Shown: positions 52,991-61,814 of the stretch, one piece after another
How positions within the stretch are numbered: the first letter of the stretch is position 1
Layout: every line of letters begins with the position of its first letter
Origin: JAWXBR01 sp034440235
GTDB lineage: Bacteria > Bacteroidota > Ignavibacteria > Kapaibacteriales > Kapaibacteriaceae
Reading direction: 5' to 3'
NCBI GenBank assembly: GCA_034440235.1
Contig: JAWXBR010000041.1
Location: 1 to 64,000, forward strand
DNA: 64,000 nucleotides
The notes under the pieces: model-generated
What the model was told of the DNA's origin: nothing
What the model saw: the letters and a program-made list of their open reading frames with translations, nothing else
The model's database searches: none
Program-made: the position numbers and the translations under genes

Positions 52991-53277
52991 GACAAAGCGT
53001 CGACTTCTTTTGCAAGTTTAATATCGTTAATCGTTAGTCCGCCCTGATCGTGCGTGCTAAGTGTAACGCGAAGCTTATTCCATCCGAACACAAAAAGATC
53101 TGGATGGTGATCGGCTTTTTCTGCGAGCAATGCAATTGCATTCACAAGTCCGATTGCTGCTGCAAAGTTCGATGTGGCTATCTCACGAACGATTGTGGCG
53201 CCTTCGTGGCGCCACAATAGAATGTCCTTGAGATGTTGAGCAAGCTCTACTTCGTTAAGAAGTGCTGGGCGTGCCAT
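52972..53277 (-). CDS. 4a-hydroxytetrahydrobiopterin dehydratase
   Basis: This 101-residue protein has the pterin-4-alpha-carbinolamine dehydratase motif EKADHHPDLFVFGWNKLRVTL with the two catalytic histidines, followed by STHDQGGLT. It recycles the pterin cofactor of aromatic amino acid hydroxylases, but none is visible here, so another pterin substrate is possible. It follows thioredoxin by one base on the same strand. Its stop is in a 14-bp tandem repeat. Confidence 0.93.
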   Translation of the reverse strand: MARPALLNEVELAQHLKDILLWRHEGATIVREIATSNFAAAIGLVNAIALLAEKADHHPDLFVFGWNKLRVTLSTHDQGGLTINDIKLAKEVDALSINTLA

Positions 53278-53278
53278 A

Positions 53279-53602
53279 TCAGTTGATCTGCGCGTTCAGG
53301 CGATCGGTGATATAGTTCTTTGGAACGGCGCCGACGATTGTGTCGACGACTTTGCCGCCCTTAAAAATCAGTAATGCAGGAATAGAACGAATGCCGTATT
53401 CGAGAGCAGTGCGTTGATTGTTGTCGACGTCGACTTTTGCAATCTTGGCACGTCCTTCATATTCAGCAGCGAGTTCGTCCATGATTGGAGCGATTGCACG
53501 GCATGGTCCACACCATGCTGCCCAGAAATCAACCAGCACCACGGTACCGTCAGCGACAGTTTGCTGAAATGTATCGTCAGTGAGATGCAGCGGCTGAGCC
53601 AT
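53279..53602 (-). CDS. trxA: thioredoxin
   Basis: This 107-residue protein is a classical thioredoxin with the redox motif WCGPC (Cys31, Cys34) and the cis-proline region GIRSIPALLIFKGGKVVDTIVGA. It keeps cytoplasmic thiols reduced. The ATG at 53602 is preferred over one at 53644 because MAQPLHLTDDTFQ is the canonical length and GGAAGG lies just upstream. Confidence 0.95.
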   Translation of the reverse strand: MAQPLHLTDDTFQQTVADGTVVLVDFWAAWCGPCRAIAPIMDELAAEYEGRAKIAKVDVDNNQRTALEYGIRSIPALLIFKGGKVVDTIVGAVPKNYITDRLNAQIN

Positions 53603-53641
53603 AAACAATTTGCCTTCCGAGGGGATTAAAAAAACAGAGCA

Positions 53642-53649
53642 CAAAACTA
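53642..53649 (-). promoter_or_regulatory. TAGTTTTG promoter element of trxA
   Basis: The minus strand reads TAGTTTTG, a perfect TAnnTTTG, about 39 nt before the trxA ATG. The spacing leaves a leader that carries a GGAAGG ribosome binding site. Confidence 0.5.
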
Positions 53650-53665
53650 GGAAAACCAGCGGCCA

Positions 53666-54271
53666 TCATTCGTCAGCTTCTGGTAGAGTTTCCAACACCA
53701 ATGCAACAACGTCGACTGCTTTACGCAGATCGTCGAGCGTGCCCTTGTTATCGATAACAAAATCTGCACCTCGCCGCTTTTCTTCCATTGGCATCTGAAC
53801 CGCTATCCGAGCGCGAACCGCGTCTTCTGAGAGTGTGCTACGGGACGCCGCACGACGTACCTGAAGTTCCTCTGGTGCATCCACGACAACGATATAATCG
53901 AACCCCTCTTCGAGTCCGACCTCGAATAAAAGGGCACTTTCGATGGCTATTAAGGGGCTGCCTTCGGCACGGTGCTTCTCGATCTGCTGCATATGCGCCT
54001 CCATCACACGCGGGTGCACAATGCGCTCCAGGGCCGCCCGGGCCTCGTCGTGCTTGGGGGTGGGTCCGAACACCAGCCCCGCCAGCACCTGTCTATCGGC
54101 CGCGGCCTCGCCAAACGTGCTCGCAATCTCTTGGCGCACAGCGGCATCATTCTTCATAATCTCCCGAGCAGTTTCGTCCGAGCTGTACACCGTCCAGCCC
54201 CTTTCCCGAAGGATTTCGGCCACTGTGCTCTTGCCCGTTCCGATGCCTCCGGTTATGCCTATGATTTTCAT
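53666..54271 (-). CDS. coaE: dephospho-CoA kinase
   Basis: This 201-residue kinase catalyses the last step of CoA synthesis. It has the P-loop GGIGTGKST at residues 8-16 and SSDETAREIM for substrate binding. VHPRVMEAHM and FDYIVVVDAPEELQVRR follow. Part of the gene (about 54010-54110) is clearly richer in G+C than its neighbours. A TAGCTTTG element ends 4 nt before the ATG. Confidence 0.94.
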   Translation of the reverse strand: MKIIGITGGIGTGKSTVAEILRERGWTVYSSDETAREIMKNDAAVRQEIASTFGEAAADRQVLAGLVFGPTPKHDEARAALERIVHPRVMEAHMQQIEKHRAEGSPLIAIESALLFEVGLEEGFDYIVVVDAPEELQVRRAASRSTLSEDAVRARIAVQMPMEEKRRGADFVIDNKGTLDDLRKAVDVVALVLETLPEADE

Positions 54272-54275
54272 GCTA

Positions 54276-54283
54276 CAAAGCTA
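54276..54283 (-). promoter_or_regulatory. TAGCTTTG promoter element of coaE, leaderless
   Basis: The minus strand reads TAGCTTTG, then TAGC, then ATG. The match is perfect and the 4-nt spacing is identical to that at lgt. Confidence 0.6.
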
Positions 54284-54299
54284 CGGCCAACGACCCACG

Positions 54300-54329
54300 T
54301 TGCCCTTACGGCGCTTTTCCATATTTTTG
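54300..54329 (+). promoter_or_regulatory. Bacteroidota-type promoter of tRNA-Glu
   Basis: TTG at 54300-54302 (the -33 box) is followed after 19 nt by TATTTTTG at 54322-54329 (the -7 box TAnnTTTG). The tRNA begins 17 nt after the -7 box. This is the clearest two-box promoter in the window. Confidence 0.7.
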
Positions 54330-54345
54330 CGGTTCTCTAATCCAT

Positions 54346-54417
54346 GCAGCGTTCGTCTAGGGGTTAGGACACCGCTCTTTCACAGCGGTAACACGGGTTC
54401 AATTCCCGTACGCTGTA
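54346..54417 (+). tRNA. tRNA-Glu (anticodon TTC)
   Basis: A 72-nt cloverleaf folds with acceptor GCAGCGT paired to ACGCTGT, where base 1 and base 72 form a G-U pair. The D-loop region reads GTCTAGGGGTTAGGAC and the anticodon stem is CCGCT/AGCGG around CTTTCAC. The T stem is ACGGG/CCCGT around TTCAATT. Anticodon TTC reads glutamate codons. CCA is not encoded, and a terminator follows. Confidence 0.95.
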
Positions 54418-54421
54418 CTTC

Positions 54422-54453
54422 AAAGGCCTCTTCTCTCGAGAAGGGGCCTTTTT
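54422..54453 (+). terminator. intrinsic terminator after tRNA-Glu
   Basis: AAAGGCC (54422-54428) pairs with GGCCTTT (54445-54451) and CTTCT with AGAAG inside, giving a long stem followed by TTTTTCT. Confidence 0.88.
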
Positions 54454-54604
54454 CTATAAATACCCGCTAGTTCACGGGCTTTGCAGGTCTGAGTGCCTCC
54501 CCGCCCGCTCTTTCTGAGATAAGATTTTGTATAGATGCATTGCATGTTCGATGCGGTTAGGTTGCATTCGATCAACGTTTGCAACACCATCCGGAGTCGA
54601 CGTC

Positions 54605-56668
54605 ATGTTGTCCCGATTAATCATACTTACACTTACGTGCCTTGTTTTAACTGTGCCTGCATGGAGCGTGGGTGCACTCTTTGTACGGCCACTGCGGAGC
54701 ACTGCCAATCTGCAGGCGATGCACATCAAAACCTACGACGCTAAAGTCGAGATACAGGATCATGTTGCCACTACCCTCGTGGAGCAGACTGTCTATAACT
54801 CGTTAGCGGAACAGGTCGAATCGACGTTCATTTTTCCTCTGCCGCCCGGAGCCATGATAACTGATATGCGCTACGAGTTCAATGGGAAGTGGTATGTCGC
54901 AAGCGTGCGAGAACGCAAGGAAGCACAACAGGCGTACGATTCTAAAGTCCGTAGAGTGCTCGACCCAGCACTTCTTCAGGAGCTGGGCGATAACCTTTTC
55001 AAGCTGAACATTGCACCTATCAATGCGCGCAGCGATGTGCGCTTTAAGATTACGTATACCGAAATCATTCCATACGCACTGGGCAGCCTTAGCTATAAAC
55101 ACATTCTTAAGACGACCGGACTCTCTCCGCTTCCTCTTGAGCGCGTATCACTAACAATCAAAGCCACGTCGCAAACTCCGATTGTTGAGGCCACAACGCC
55201 AGCTTATGCGAACGCCACAGCAAATGCAATTACCATTGTCAGTCCGAACGAAGTGAATGTGTCGTTTGGTGACGAACACTATTTGCCAGAAAAGGACTAC
55301 ACGTTTGTTCTGAAGTCGTCACACTCAACTGTAGAGATGACGACCATGACGTATGTACCTGTCGAGGCCGACTCGTTTGGTACCGATCCGTTCTTTGCAA
55401 CATGGGTGCTTACACCCGATAACGAATTAGTTCGCGAGCCTATCAACATTGTAATTACCGCCGATGTGTCGTCGAGTATGGAAGGCATGCGCATTGTTCA
55501 ACTTCGCAAGGCCCTCGAAGCATTTCTTAGCAATCTCTTACCAAGCGATCACTTTAACATTGTCGCGTTTAGCACAAACGCACGTTCATTCAAACCTTCT
55601 GTCGTGCCAGCCACAGCCGAAAACATCGCGAGCGCCCGAGCCTTCGTGAGCACGCTCACTGCATTAGGGTTAACCAACATTCACGACGCACTGCAAGCAT
55701 CTCTAACTCAAGAGTATGTGGCTGGAAAGCAAAACACGTGTGTGTTCCTGACCGATGGAGAGGCATCGTGGGGTGAAACCAGGACAGATGTAATTGCCGA
55801 CTCGGCAAAGAAATGGAATACGCAAAGTGTGCGGTTATATACCATCGGATTAGGCATGAGCAAATACAGCTTACTCGAAAGGTTAGCTCAAGATGCCAAT
55901 GGCTTCTATACGCAGATCGAAGATGGTGATTCGATTAGCCTTCTCATTGCCGATCATATGAAGCGCATTTCAATGCCATGGATTGATTCGCCTGCAATGG
56001 CTTACGGAGGGTTACGAACAAAAGAAGTGCTTCCATCTGTATTACCCAATGTGTCTGTAGGCGATAGAATCATGCAGTTTGGTAGGTACGAACAAGGGGG
56101 CTTGTTTCCGGTGACGTTAACAGGTGCGCTTCACAATGCACCGTTCACACTTACGAAGGACGTACTTTTTGGCGACCCGGCAACAAACAACAGAGCAGTC
56201 GCAAGACTGTGGGCTCGCGCAAAAGTCGACGCACTCCTAGGAGAAATTGAACTAGTGGGCGAACACAAAGAGCTCGTAGATGCGATTATCGATCTCAGTA
56301 TTCGCTACAACATTCTAACAAAGTATACTGCTCTCTATGCAGACCCAGACGATCCTTCTACTGGATTTGCTGATGAGCCTCTACCAATAGAAATTGCGGG
56401 TGTTCAGGTAAGCCCGAATCCTGTTAGCTCGGTTGCGACCATACGAATCTCTCTGCCTCAAGACTATTTCGGACAGAATGCACGCATAGACGTGTATGAT
56501 GTTATCGGACAACGTGTTGCAACCATCGCTCAGTGCATGGTAACTGCATCAATGTCCATTCCGTGGAACGTCGTCGATTTGAACGGCGCACCTCTCGGAA
56601 TGGGTACGTATACGTTAGTCGTAGCCGTTGGCAACGAGGTCTTTACGTCACGATTCGTTGTCAGGTAG
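54605..56668 (+). CDS. VIT-VWA protein with T9SS sorting domain
   Basis: This 687-residue protein has a signal peptide (LIILTLTCLVLTVPAWS). A VIT (inter-alpha-trypsin inhibitor) domain follows at about 38-160 (VEQTVYNSLAEQVESTFIFPLPPGA). The von Willebrand A domain has the MIDAS motif DVSSSM near residue 295 and VFLTDGEAS. A type IX C-terminal sorting domain covers the last 80 residues (QVSPNPVSSVATIRI, DVIGQRVATI), ending FTSRFVVR. The start at 54605 is set by CCGGAG. It should be surface-exposed. Confidence 0.88.
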   Translation: MLSRLIILTLTCLVLTVPAWSVGALFVRPLRSTANLQAMHIKTYDAKVEIQDHVATTLVEQTVYNSLAEQVESTFIFPLPPGAMITDMRYEFNGKWYVASVRERKEAQQAYDSKVRRVLDPALLQELGDNLFKLNIAPINARSDVRFKITYTEIIPYALGSLSYKHILKTTGLSPLPLERVSLTIKATSQTPIVEATTPAYANATANAITIVSPNEVNVSFGDEHYLPEKDYTFVLKSSHSTVEMTTMTYVPVEADSFGTDPFFATWVLTPDNELVREPINIVITADVSSSMEGMRIVQLRKALEAFLSNLLPSDHFNIVAFSTNARSFKPSVVPATAENIASARAFVSTLTALGLTNIHDALQASLTQEYVAGKQNTCVFLTDGEASWGETRTDVIADSAKKWNTQSVRLYTIGLGMSKYSLLERLAQDANGFYTQIEDGDSISLLIADHMKRISMPWIDSPAMAYGGLRTKEVLPSVLPNVSVGDRIMQFGRYEQGGLFPVTLTGALHNAPFTLTKDVLFGDPATNNRAVARLWARAKVDALLGEIELVGEHKELVDAIIDLSIRYNILTKYTALYADPDDPSTGFADEPLPIEIAGVQVSPNPVSSVATIRISLPQDYFGQNARIDVYDVIGQRVATIAQCMVTASMSIPWNVVDLNGAPLGMGTYTLVVAVGNEVFTSRFVVR

Positions 56669-56672
56669 AGCG

Positions 56673-58271
56673 ATGAAAGCAATCATCCTTAGCATCGTGC
56701 TCGCGGCGATTGGCTACTGCGAAACCACAGCATTTGGCTTGCTTGAAAAGATTGGTATCGGTCGGCAAGTGGCTGTATCGTCTTCTCTGTCTACGTACAT
56801 CCGTGGACGATATGCTCGTACCGTTCTGTCTGATACGTTCGGAGGTTTTGTCTCGGCCAGAAACCTGTACGGTGCATGTGTGCCAAGGCACGCAGTAGTC
56901 ACAGTTGTGCGTGTACAGGTTGCAGGGGTGTGGAAACAAATGAAGATTGGCGAGAGCACTTCAATGTGGAGCGCAGGTCGTGAGTCGGGTACCGACAATC
57001 AAAAGAAACTGTTTAAGTGGATGAAAGATTATCGTCGCGACTATTTCATCTTCGAGTTTTCGTCTCTGGTGTCCGGCCAGAAAGTCATTGTAGAAACAAC
57101 CTATGAAGAAGTCATTCCCATGTTTGGGAATAAATGGACTTATCAAGTTCCGTTTCCGTGGCTCGTTGGGTCTGACGACTGTCCTGTGAGTTCGTGGTCG
57201 GTTGACGTAGAAACGGACGAGAATTTTAGCCAACCACTCTTCACTCCAGTTATGCCGGGGATAAATATCGAGGGTCGGAAGATGACCGGTGTCGTTGCAA
57301 ATGCGGTCCCTTCGCCATTTAACAACCCCGTGATTGAATGTCTCGAACACCCCGATCATCGCAACTCTACTGTCCGCGATATATACGGTACGCAGAAGCA
57401 TCTCGGAGTCTTTGTGTCACCAGTTGATACCGAAGGAAGTACAAGACGTCGTACGATCTCCATCGTCATGCAACCAGGAGTTGCCGGTGCAACAACCGGC
57501 GATGTACAAGCTCGACTGCTCATAGACGCCTTGCTTTCGCGGATACGCCCTCAAGACCTGGTTAACGTTTGGAGCAACACAGCAACGCCACAATCTCTTT
57601 GGAAAAAGCCACAAAGAGCGCATGACGATAACGTGTATGCCGTTCTTAACCTTATTGACAATCTAAGCGTGTCAAGCGCTGCATCATCGTATAACAAGAT
57701 TCTCGATTCGATTGTTGCACATGACAACAGCGATACCGCAGATCATGTCATTGTAATTGTAACAGGTGCGTCGTCGATTTCTGCCGATGACCTTGCTAAG
57801 CTGCCTGCTTCTATTAGTACAAATGTTGTGCTGCTTGCAAATGCGCTCCAGGCAAGTCCAATTCAATCTCTTTGTTGGTTGAGAGGTGGCACCTACCAAC
57901 ATGTCGCTGAGTGGTACGGCTGGCGTCGGAAAATTGCTCCAGTTGCAGACTCGTGTCTTGGCGTCGCCCTTAATACAGTTGGTGGTACAGCATCGAATGC
58001 GCTTTCACCAGAGCCGCCCGGCGAGACGGCACTTATGCATGGCAGTAGACGACCTGTCTATGCATACGATGATGATAGACAAGCGAAGAACGTGCAACAA
58101 GATTTTCAAGGCGTGATAGCCCGCACCTGGGCGAATGAGAGGATCGATCGATTAACACTTATTCTACTTGCAGGTGTCAGCGAACCGATTGCAATCGAAA
58201 TGCAATCCGAGATTCGTAGGATAGGTACCACCTATCAGATATGGAGTCCGTACAACCCCGTTGTCGAATAA
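56673..58271 (+). CDS. degenerate VIT/VWA-like paralogue, exported
   Basis: This 532-residue protein has a signal peptide (MKAIILSIVLAAIGYCETTA) and lies 4 bp after the VIT-VWA gene. Its segments VETTYEEVIPMFGNKW and ARTWANERIDRLTLILLAG correspond in order to FKITYTEIIPYALGS and ARLWARAKVDALLGEIELV of the neighbour, so it looks like a diverged paralogue. No DxSxS MIDAS motif is present and there is no sorting domain. An in-frame upstream start at 56628 is inside the previous gene. Whether it forms a complex with its neighbour is not known. Confidence 0.65.
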   Translation: MKAIILSIVLAAIGYCETTAFGLLEKIGIGRQVAVSSSLSTYIRGRYARTVLSDTFGGFVSARNLYGACVPRHAVVTVVRVQVAGVWKQMKIGESTSMWSAGRESGTDNQKKLFKWMKDYRRDYFIFEFSSLVSGQKVIVETTYEEVIPMFGNKWTYQVPFPWLVGSDDCPVSSWSVDVETDENFSQPLFTPVMPGINIEGRKMTGVVANAVPSPFNNPVIECLEHPDHRNSTVRDIYGTQKHLGVFVSPVDTEGSTRRRTISIVMQPGVAGATTGDVQARLLIDALLSRIRPQDLVNVWSNTATPQSLWKKPQRAHDDNVYAVLNLIDNLSVSSAASSYNKILDSIVAHDNSDTADHVIVIVTGASSISADDLAKLPASISTNVVLLANALQASPIQSLCWLRGGTYQHVAEWYGWRRKIAPVADSCLGVALNTVGGTASNALSPEPPGETALMHGSRRPVYAYDDDRQAKNVQQDFQGVIARTWANERIDRLTLILLAGVSEPIAIEMQSEIRRIGTTYQIWSPYNPVVE

Positions 58272-58298
58272 CATTGTCATTGCGTCGGGCGCAGCCAC

Positions 58299-58874
58299 TT
58301 AACTCTTCTCGGAATCTTTCGACCTGAGCCCCTTAAGGGCTGTGCCCCATGCCACTACCTGATCGAGCATTTTGTTAAGGGTCTTCTCGTGGTGCGCTTC
58401 GGGTTTGAAGATTGTGTAATTCTCGAAATCGGAGCGTAGCGACAGCGCGACCTGACGGCGGACGTCAGCTATCTCTACTTCGCCCATGACAAGCCTGAGA
58501 CTTTCTACTGCACGTGTGCCTCCGCTACTTCCGTAACCAACGAAGCCAGCAGCCTTGTTATTCCATTCGAGCCATAGAAAGTCGATTGCATTCTTCAATG
58601 CTGCCGATGTGCCGTGATTGTATTCGGGTGTAACGAACACAAAGGCATCGAAGGGGGTGATGGCGGCGGACCACTTCTTCGTGTGGTCTTTGCTGTATTT
58701 GCCAGATGAGGGTGGTATGGGTTCGTCGAGCAAGGGTAGATCGTAGTCGGCGATGTCTACGAGTTCGTATTCGGCATCGCCGCGAGTAGCAGCAATCTGG
58801 TGTACCCACTTTGCTACGCTTTCGGCCTTGCGTCCGGGACGTGTACTTCCAATGATGATGGCTACTTTAATCAT
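58299..58874 (-). CDS. NADPH-dependent FMN reductase
   Basis: This 191-residue flavodoxin-like protein has the FMN-phosphate loop IIGSTRPGRKAESVA near the N-terminus and the conserved VFVTPEYNHGTSAALKNAIDFLW, then FVGYGSSGGTRAVE. The family reduces FMN or quinones with NAD(P)H. It faces the VIT/VWA paralogue tail to tail and is divergent from the acetyltransferase gene. Confidence 0.9.
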   Translation of the reverse strand: MIKVAIIIGSTRPGRKAESVAKWVHQIAATRGDAEYELVDIADYDLPLLDEPIPPSSGKYSKDHTKKWSAAITPFDAFVFVTPEYNHGTSAALKNAIDFLWLEWNNKAAGFVGYGSSGGTRAVESLRLVMGEVEIADVRRQVALSLRSDFENYTIFKPEAHHEKTLNKMLDQVVAWGTALKGLRSKDSEKS

Positions 58875-58939
58875 GGCACTGCTTTCGATAGATGCGGTGA
58901 AAATTCGTTTTCGTTAAGAATGTTCTGTGATACAAACAC

Positions 58940-59512
58940 ATGGTTAGAGTTCCACTAGACCCGCAGACAGAAAAATTTCAGCTAGAAGACTTGCAGCTTG
59001 TAAGACCTGATGTCCGATATCGGACTTCTTATCAGAATGCTTTTCAGGAAATGCAAACCGACACCGACCGTAGTGCCTGGCTGTATCTGGGTGCTAAGGC
59101 CCCTTTGAACATACCTGAGAACGATTTCGAAGGGTATGTGCACACGTTGCAATCACGCGAGACAAAGCCGCCGCCTGGCTTTGTGTGCGACTCGGTCTAT
59201 TGGGGTGTCATTGGTGACGAATTGGTCGGACGTATTTCTTTGCGTCACGAACTCAACAAGTTCTTGTCGAAATGGGGTGGCCACATCGGCTACATTGTGC
59301 GTCCGTCGTACCGGCGCAGAGGCATTGCTTCAGAAATGCTTCGACGAATGCTAGAAATGGAGTCAGCGAAAAGAATTGGCCGCCTGCTTCTTACATGCGA
59401 TGAAGGCAACGTTGCATCAGAGAAGACCATTGTTAGCAATGGTGGACTTTATGAGAACACGCTTGAATTACCTGATGGTATTCCGAAAAAACGCTTCTGG
59501 ATTGAAGTGTAG
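58940..59512 (+). CDS. GNAT-family N-acetyltransferase
   Basis: This 190-residue protein has the acetyl-CoA-binding motif GYIVRPSYRRRGIASEMLRRML in the GNAT fold, and the following TCDEGNVASEKTIVSNGG is typical of the family. The acceptor substrate is unknown. Its final 45 bp overlap the convergent beta-helix gene. Confidence 0.88.
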   Translation: MVRVPLDPQTEKFQLEDLQLVRPDVRYRTSYQNAFQEMQTDTDRSAWLYLGAKAPLNIPENDFEGYVHTLQSRETKPPPGFVCDSVYWGVIGDELVGRISLRHELNKFLSKWGGHIGYIVRPSYRRRGIASEMLRRMLEMESAKRIGRLLLTCDEGNVASEKTIVSNGGLYENTLELPDGIPKKRFWIEV

Positions 59513-61804
59513 TCCCCGAAAACATCCACGGTCGAGGACACGTCCGCGAACATCGAATAACGTCCAGGGTGTCTCTGAAGCCACAGGCACACCAATAAGC
59601 AACCACTCGTTGCCGCGACGTATGATGCGCGTACGGTCTGCGCTGAACGATTCGCCATGCACACTATCATCGTCGTCAGTTTTTCTATCGTCACCAACAC
59701 TGCTAATCGTACTCGACTCGTATGCTCCGATGTCTGGCGCTGCGCCGATAAATTCTCTGTCATTTATTCCGGGAATAACAATACCTGCATCGATAAGGGG
59801 CGAAGAAGGGGCTGGACGAAAGTCGTTCTGATTTTCGTTCACGAACGTTGGACGTAGTTGCATGCCGTGCTCTTCGTATGGCAATGCGGTTCTGAGAGCT
59901 GCTAGTGACGAGAAGTTTTGTGACCCTCCGAAGCCAGCCCGCACACCAAAGGTTTCGCCTGAAGTATAGTAGGTGTTATAGTCACACTCGAGAATCATCG
60001 TGTTCTCTGGGGTCGGCTCGGCGTACGTACGATAGCTCCATGCAACACCACTACCACAAACGAATACGTTGTTGAGAACGACGACGTTTTTGTTGAAAGC
60101 CGGGTTACGCAAGTCTAGGCCAGCCCCTTTTCCGTCGCCCCTTGCCACATACGTGTTATGCATGAGAAATACGCTGCCTGCTCTTGCTGTGTCGCCCGTT
60201 GCAAACTTGAACGGAATGCCCGGAAACGCCACTAGTGTATCGTTGCCTTCGATTGTTGCATGCGATATACTAACGTCGGTTATAATGTTGCGAACTATGT
60301 ATAGGGGGCCCGAAAGCGAAGGGGCCATAGAGATCGCGCCATTGCGGACATACATATTCCACATCCTGACGTTAGCAGCGTGGCCGTCGAATTCGATGGC
60401 ATCGTCGCTTCCGGAAATATCACCGTCGTAAATATCTGTCTCGGACGTAAGAGAATCGTTGCGTTGTGGCGCAACGCCTTTGAGACCGTCCATCATACCA
60501 GAAAACGAACAGTTGTAAACGATGGTGCCGCGTCCAGTGAAGCCCCAGTCGAAAATAATTCCACCGGTTTCCATCATGCGGTCGTTGTTGGGGTAGAGCG
60601 ATGGAACCGTAAGACCGTAACACAAAGCGGGTGTGTACGGTTCGTATGTAGCCTTGCTTACATAGGTGTCCCAGTCTACGTCATCGGCAAACCTGCTGTT
60701 CATCACGCTAACATGATGTGAGGCACCCACGAGCGAGATTTGTCTGTCGTTGAATTCGAACGTACAAGAGTCAACGACGACCTCGCTGCAATTTTGAAGG
60801 ATAAGTGCTGTGCCATAGGGCGAAACACCGTAGTAGCGAAAGGTAAGGCCTTGTAATCGCAGGCTCGATGAATTGCTAATTGTAAGTGCGTTGTGTTGGA
60901 CCGATATTGAGAGATCGTGTCCTGAGGGATGTGAGTTGTCTGTGAACTTTACAAACAGTTTCCTGTAAAGTGGATTGACGACCTGGAATGGAATGACTGT
61001 AGACGGACGTGGATCGCGCCACAGTCCATCGAGTCCGCATTCCTGCGGCTTGCCAAGTATGCAAGAGAGCTTGTGCGTCTGAAGATCTTCGCGCTTTGAA
61101 TACGGGTAGAGACGACGTCCAGCTTTGGTAATAACACAGTTTACGTTTGCTCCGCTTTCAGAGAGCGTCGTCATGTACTCGCCCGGAGCCGCTGATAGCG
61201 TCCAAACGTGCTCGGTAGCATCGGCACCCGACAACACAGGTCGTGCACCGGCAGCCGCACGAATTGTACCCGGACCGATGTTGTTATTTATGCTGAGTCC
61301 GCCAACATGGTAGACACCATCGAGTAGTACAACTTCATCCGATTGTCGTGCGCTGAACATACCAGCCCTAAGACTGCCAGAATTTAACGAGTCGAATGCA
61401 TCGCTCTTGCCATCTGGAGATACGTAAAGGGAGCGTGCTGCTCCACCTTGTTGTTTAAACTCTCGTGTTGTGCTTTGTCCCGTTAGCGTAATGTTCAACC
61501 CAGGCGTCGATGCGTCGGTTAGTTGCAATTGCACGTCGTACGATGTGTTTGGAGTCGCGTTGAAAATGCACGTGCTCAATCGCAAATCGTTTTGCGCACG
61601 TGAGACGCGAAAGCCCTGCTTCCAGATTGCCTCGTCGCTACGTTTATACTGCATAGAAGCAACGGCGTCCTCTTCAGGGTCGTCGGTCGCATTCAGATAA
61701 ATATTTACGCCAATGGTATGAACATTGGCATAGAGTTCAAGCCGCGGCTGCGCCTGCGCAAGATGTGCCAGTAATGTCAGAATGATGATCAGCGTGAGCT
61801 TCAT
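59468..61804 (-). CDS. parallel beta-helix protein with truncated C-terminus
   Basis: This 778-residue protein has a signal peptide (LIIILTLLAHLAQA). After a beta-sandwich segment the middle (about 140-690) has right-handed beta-helix repeats with short strands such as TNPLYRKLFVKFTDN, LILQNCSEVVVDSCTFEFNDRQ and IVYNCSFSGMMDG. The end (GNEWLLIGVPVASETPWTLFDVRGRVLDRG) looks like the start of a T9SS sorting domain that stops early, at FFRNTIR. Such proteins bind or cut polysaccharides; no catalytic residues could be placed. Its 3' end overlaps the acetyltransferase gene by 45 bp. Confidence 0.8.
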   Translation of the reverse strand: MKLTLIIILTLLAHLAQAQPRLELYANVHTIGVNIYLNATDDPEEDAVASMQYKRSDEAIWKQGFRVSRAQNDLRLSTCIFNATPNTSYDVQLQLTDASTPGLNITLTGQSTTREFKQQGGAARSLYVSPDGKSDAFDSLNSGSLRAGMFSARQSDEVVLLDGVYHVGGLSINNNIGPGTIRAAAGARPVLSGADATEHVWTLSAAPGEYMTTLSESGANVNCVITKAGRRLYPYSKREDLQTHKLSCILGKPQECGLDGLWRDPRPSTVIPFQVVNPLYRKLFVKFTDNSHPSGHDLSISVQHNALTISNSSSLRLQGLTFRYYGVSPYGTALILQNCSEVVVDSCTFEFNDRQISLVGASHHVSVMNSRFADDVDWDTYVSKATYEPYTPALCYGLTVPSLYPNNDRMMETGGIIFDWGFTGRGTIVYNCSFSGMMDGLKGVAPQRNDSLTSETDIYDGDISGSDDAIEFDGHAANVRMWNMYVRNGAISMAPSLSGPLYIVRNIITDVSISHATIEGNDTLVAFPGIPFKFATGDTARAGSVFLMHNTYVARGDGKGAGLDLRNPAFNKNVVVLNNVFVCGSGVAWSYRTYAEPTPENTMILECDYNTYYTSGETFGVRAGFGGSQNFSSLAALRTALPYEEHGMQLRPTFVNENQNDFRPAPSSPLIDAGIVIPGINDREFIGAAPDIGAYESSTISSVGDDRKTDDDDSVHGESFSADRTRIIRRGNEWLLIGVPVASETPWTLFDVRGRVLDRGCFRGLHFNPEAFFRNTIR

Positions 61805-61814
61805 GGCGTCTACC

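Noticed and set aside
53603..53644. Upstream start of thioredoxin
   Set aside because: The extra 14 residues contain the GGAAGG ribosome binding site and are not part of the thioredoxin fold.
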